Assembly (NCBI GenBank): GCA_019243595.1
Contig: JAFAUA010000388.1
Coordinates: forward strand, 1 to 5,163
Length of the DNA: 5,163 bases
Direction of reading: 5' to 3'
Source of the DNA: Acidimicrobiia bacterium
Lineage (GTDB): Bacteria; Actinomycetota; Acidimicrobiia; Acidimicrobiales; AC-14
This document shows positions 4,154-5,163 of this stretch, in pieces. Both the position numbers and the translations under genes were made by a program. Each line of letters starts with the position of its first letter. Positions within the stretch are counted from its first letter, which is position 1. Below the pieces are notes generated by a model, which saw nothing but the letters and a program-made list of their open reading frames with translations, did no database searches and was not told the DNA's origin.

Positions 4154-5122
4154 GTGGCACTGCGAGAGCGCACCGAGGAATGCGGCGACGCCAGGCCGGC
4201 CGTCGACTTCGACGCCGCATGGCCGGCGGCGCGCGCTCGGGCCGCGGCTGCGCTAGCAGCCCGGGGCGTGCAGCGCGCTGATGCCGACGATGTCCTCCAA
4301 GACGTGGCTGTTCGCGCCCTACGCCGACCCGATCGGTTCGTCTCCGAGGAGCACTTCGGCCGGTGGTGTTGCCGCGTCGCTCTGAACCTCCACGTCGACG
4401 GCCTCCGGCGTCGTCGGCACCTTAGTCCGCTGCCCCCGCCGGATGCCGCGGATTCGGCTGATACGGCGATCACCGGCGAACGGCGGATCGCCCTCAGTCG
4501 CCTGGTGGCAGGTATGGCAGAGCTCTCCGAGGAAGAGCGACGCTTGCTCTTCAACGCCACCCCGGCCGCTTCTCGTCAAGAGGCGGTGCGTCTGGCCGTA
4601 CGCCGTCATCGTCTGCGTGCCCGCCTGGCAGCGCTCGTCGACGGCATGGCGGCCGGCATCGCCTTCCTACGCCGCCTGCCGAAGAGGCTTCCATCGGCAG
4701 CCAAGCCCGCTCTTGTCGCCGCTCCAGTCGTCTGTGCAACCCTCCTCCTCGGTCCCCTCACCATGCCAGCGCGGCCGGACGAACCGCGACGCCCCCTCGC
4801 CGACCCTCACGCCACCGGCGTGCTGCCCGTCCCCGCCCGTCAGCCCGCACGGACACGCTCCACATCAACAGCGGCGCCGCCCGTTGTGTCGCGCTCCTCG
4901 ACACCGCCGAAGGCGCGCCCGGCCGCTGCCCCGCGCGCCGGCTCGTCAGCCCGCACGATCGTCGCGTTCGATGCTGGTGGGCAGCCGTTCGCGGCCAGGC
5001 ATTGGCACAACGACGGCGACCTCAGCATCTGCACGACCGGGGTGACCAACATCTGCATCAGTCATCCGCGCCCGCAGATTCCGTCGCCGACGATGCCGCG
5101 CCTCACCCGCCCCGGGGGATGA
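4154..5122 (+). CDS. ECF-sigma-like protein with membrane anchor and extracytoplasmic tail
   Basis: 322 residues in three parts. Residues 17-89 are a sigma-70 region 2: ADADDVLQDVAVRAL (42-56), FVSEEHFGRWCCRVALNLHV (62-81), DGLRRRR (82-88). Residues 112-165 sit where region 4 belongs (LVAGMAELSEEERRLL, then RQEAVRLAVRRHRLRARLAA), but the usual S-x-x-E-I-A-x-x-L-G first helix is shrunken, so DNA binding may be weak or altered. A basic linker leads to one hydrophobic segment (about 185-203, KPALVAAPVVCATLLLGPL). Then come a Pro/Ala/Ser/Thr-rich stretch (205-266) and a short domain (268-308) with ARHWHNDGDLSICTTGVTN and cysteines at 293 and 301. The topology is cytoplasmic sigma-like head, membrane segment, exported tail. 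Start: GTG 4154 is the only usable in-frame start before region 2 (the frame opens after TGA 4094-4096), but no Shine-Dalgarno site is near it. The gene diverges from the exported-peptide/EAL pair and overlaps the next frame by ATGA. Confidence 0.85.
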   Translation: MALRERTEECGDARPAVDFDAAWPAARARAAAALAARGVQRADADDVLQDVAVRALRRPDRFVSEEHFGRWCCRVALNLHVDGLRRRRHLSPLPPPDAADSADTAITGERRIALSRLVAGMAELSEEERRLLFNATPAASRQEAVRLAVRRHRLRARLAALVDGMAAGIAFLRRLPKRLPSAAKPALVAAPVVCATLLLGPLTMPARPDEPRRPLADPHATGVLPVPARQPARTRSTSTAAPPVVSRSSTPPKARPAAAPRAGSSARTIVAFDAGGQPFAARHWHNDGDLSICTTGVTNICISHPRPQIPSPTMPRLTRPGG

Positions 5123-5163
5123 ACAAGCGCACGACCCTCGTGTGCACCGGTGCCTCGACCTCG
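5119..5163 (+). CDS. Start of a further reading frame, translationally coupled to the sigma-like gene
   Basis: ATG 5119 overlaps the TGA of the sigma-like gene (ATGA), the usual sign of translational coupling in actinobacterial operons. Only 15 codons are in the window: MNKRTTLVCTGASTS. The Asn-Lys-Arg start followed by mildly hydrophobic residues would fit the beginning of a signal peptide, but too little is visible to say. Any link to the exported peptide at 4073-3930 is unproven. Confidence 0.5.
   Translation, partial: MNKRTTLVCTGASTS

Noticed and set aside
4129..4609. Minus-strand frames opposite the sigma-like gene
   Set aside because: Shadows of the sigma region 2 and 4 coding sequence; Arg/Ser/Ala-rich and motif-free.

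Overview
The window is GC-rich throughout. Its genes have strongly G/C-biased third positions, two of them start with GTG, and it carries protein types common in high-GC Gram-positives: a SipW-type signal peptidase with its substrates, an EAL protein of the DDAGAGYS type, and a sigma-like protein with a membrane anchor. This points to an actinobacterium. A member of the Nocardioidaceae or a relative is a guess from general gene style, not something the sequence proves. No rRNA, tRNA, CRISPR array or intact mobile element is visible.

Layout. (1) Positions 1-1420, minus strand: a compact export module of three genes read right to left. These are a TasA/camelysin-like secreted protein (1420-803), a SipW-type signal peptidase I (777-229), and the start of a second exported protein whose leader resembles the SipW-dependent class (224 to beyond the window edge). 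The spacers are 25 and 4 nt, so this is very probably one operon in which the peptidase processes the two flanking proteins. (2) Positions 1538-2011, plus strand: a small helix-turn-helix protein diverging from the export operon and a candidate local regulator. (3) Positions 2012-2977: almost 1 kb with little convincing coding. It contains a 7-1-7 palindrome, a strong GC hairpin, the clearly recognisable C-terminal copper-binding end of a cupredoxin that has lost the rest of its gene, and one doubtful small reading frame. It looks like a decayed stretch. (4) Positions 2978-4073, minus strand: a 47-residue exported peptide with two cysteines, followed 10 nt later by an EAL-domain c-di-GMP phosphodiesterase ending in a helix-turn-helix. 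(5) Positions 4154-5122, plus strand: a divergent gene for an ECF-sigma-like protein with one membrane segment and an extracytoplasmic tail. It overlaps by ATGA the start of another small reading frame that leaves the window at 5119-5163.

How they may work together. The left part is a self-contained system for making and processing surface proteins. The right part is a divergent signalling locus built around an 80-bp intergenic region that contains a perfect 10-bp inverted repeat, each arm of which includes a Shine-Dalgarno-like sequence. A membrane-tethered sigma-like protein, one or two small exported products with cysteines, and a c-di-GMP-degrading protein with its own DNA-binding tail together suggest an envelope-to-transcription signalling unit. 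The component identities are well supported by motifs. Their functional linkage is inference from gene order only.
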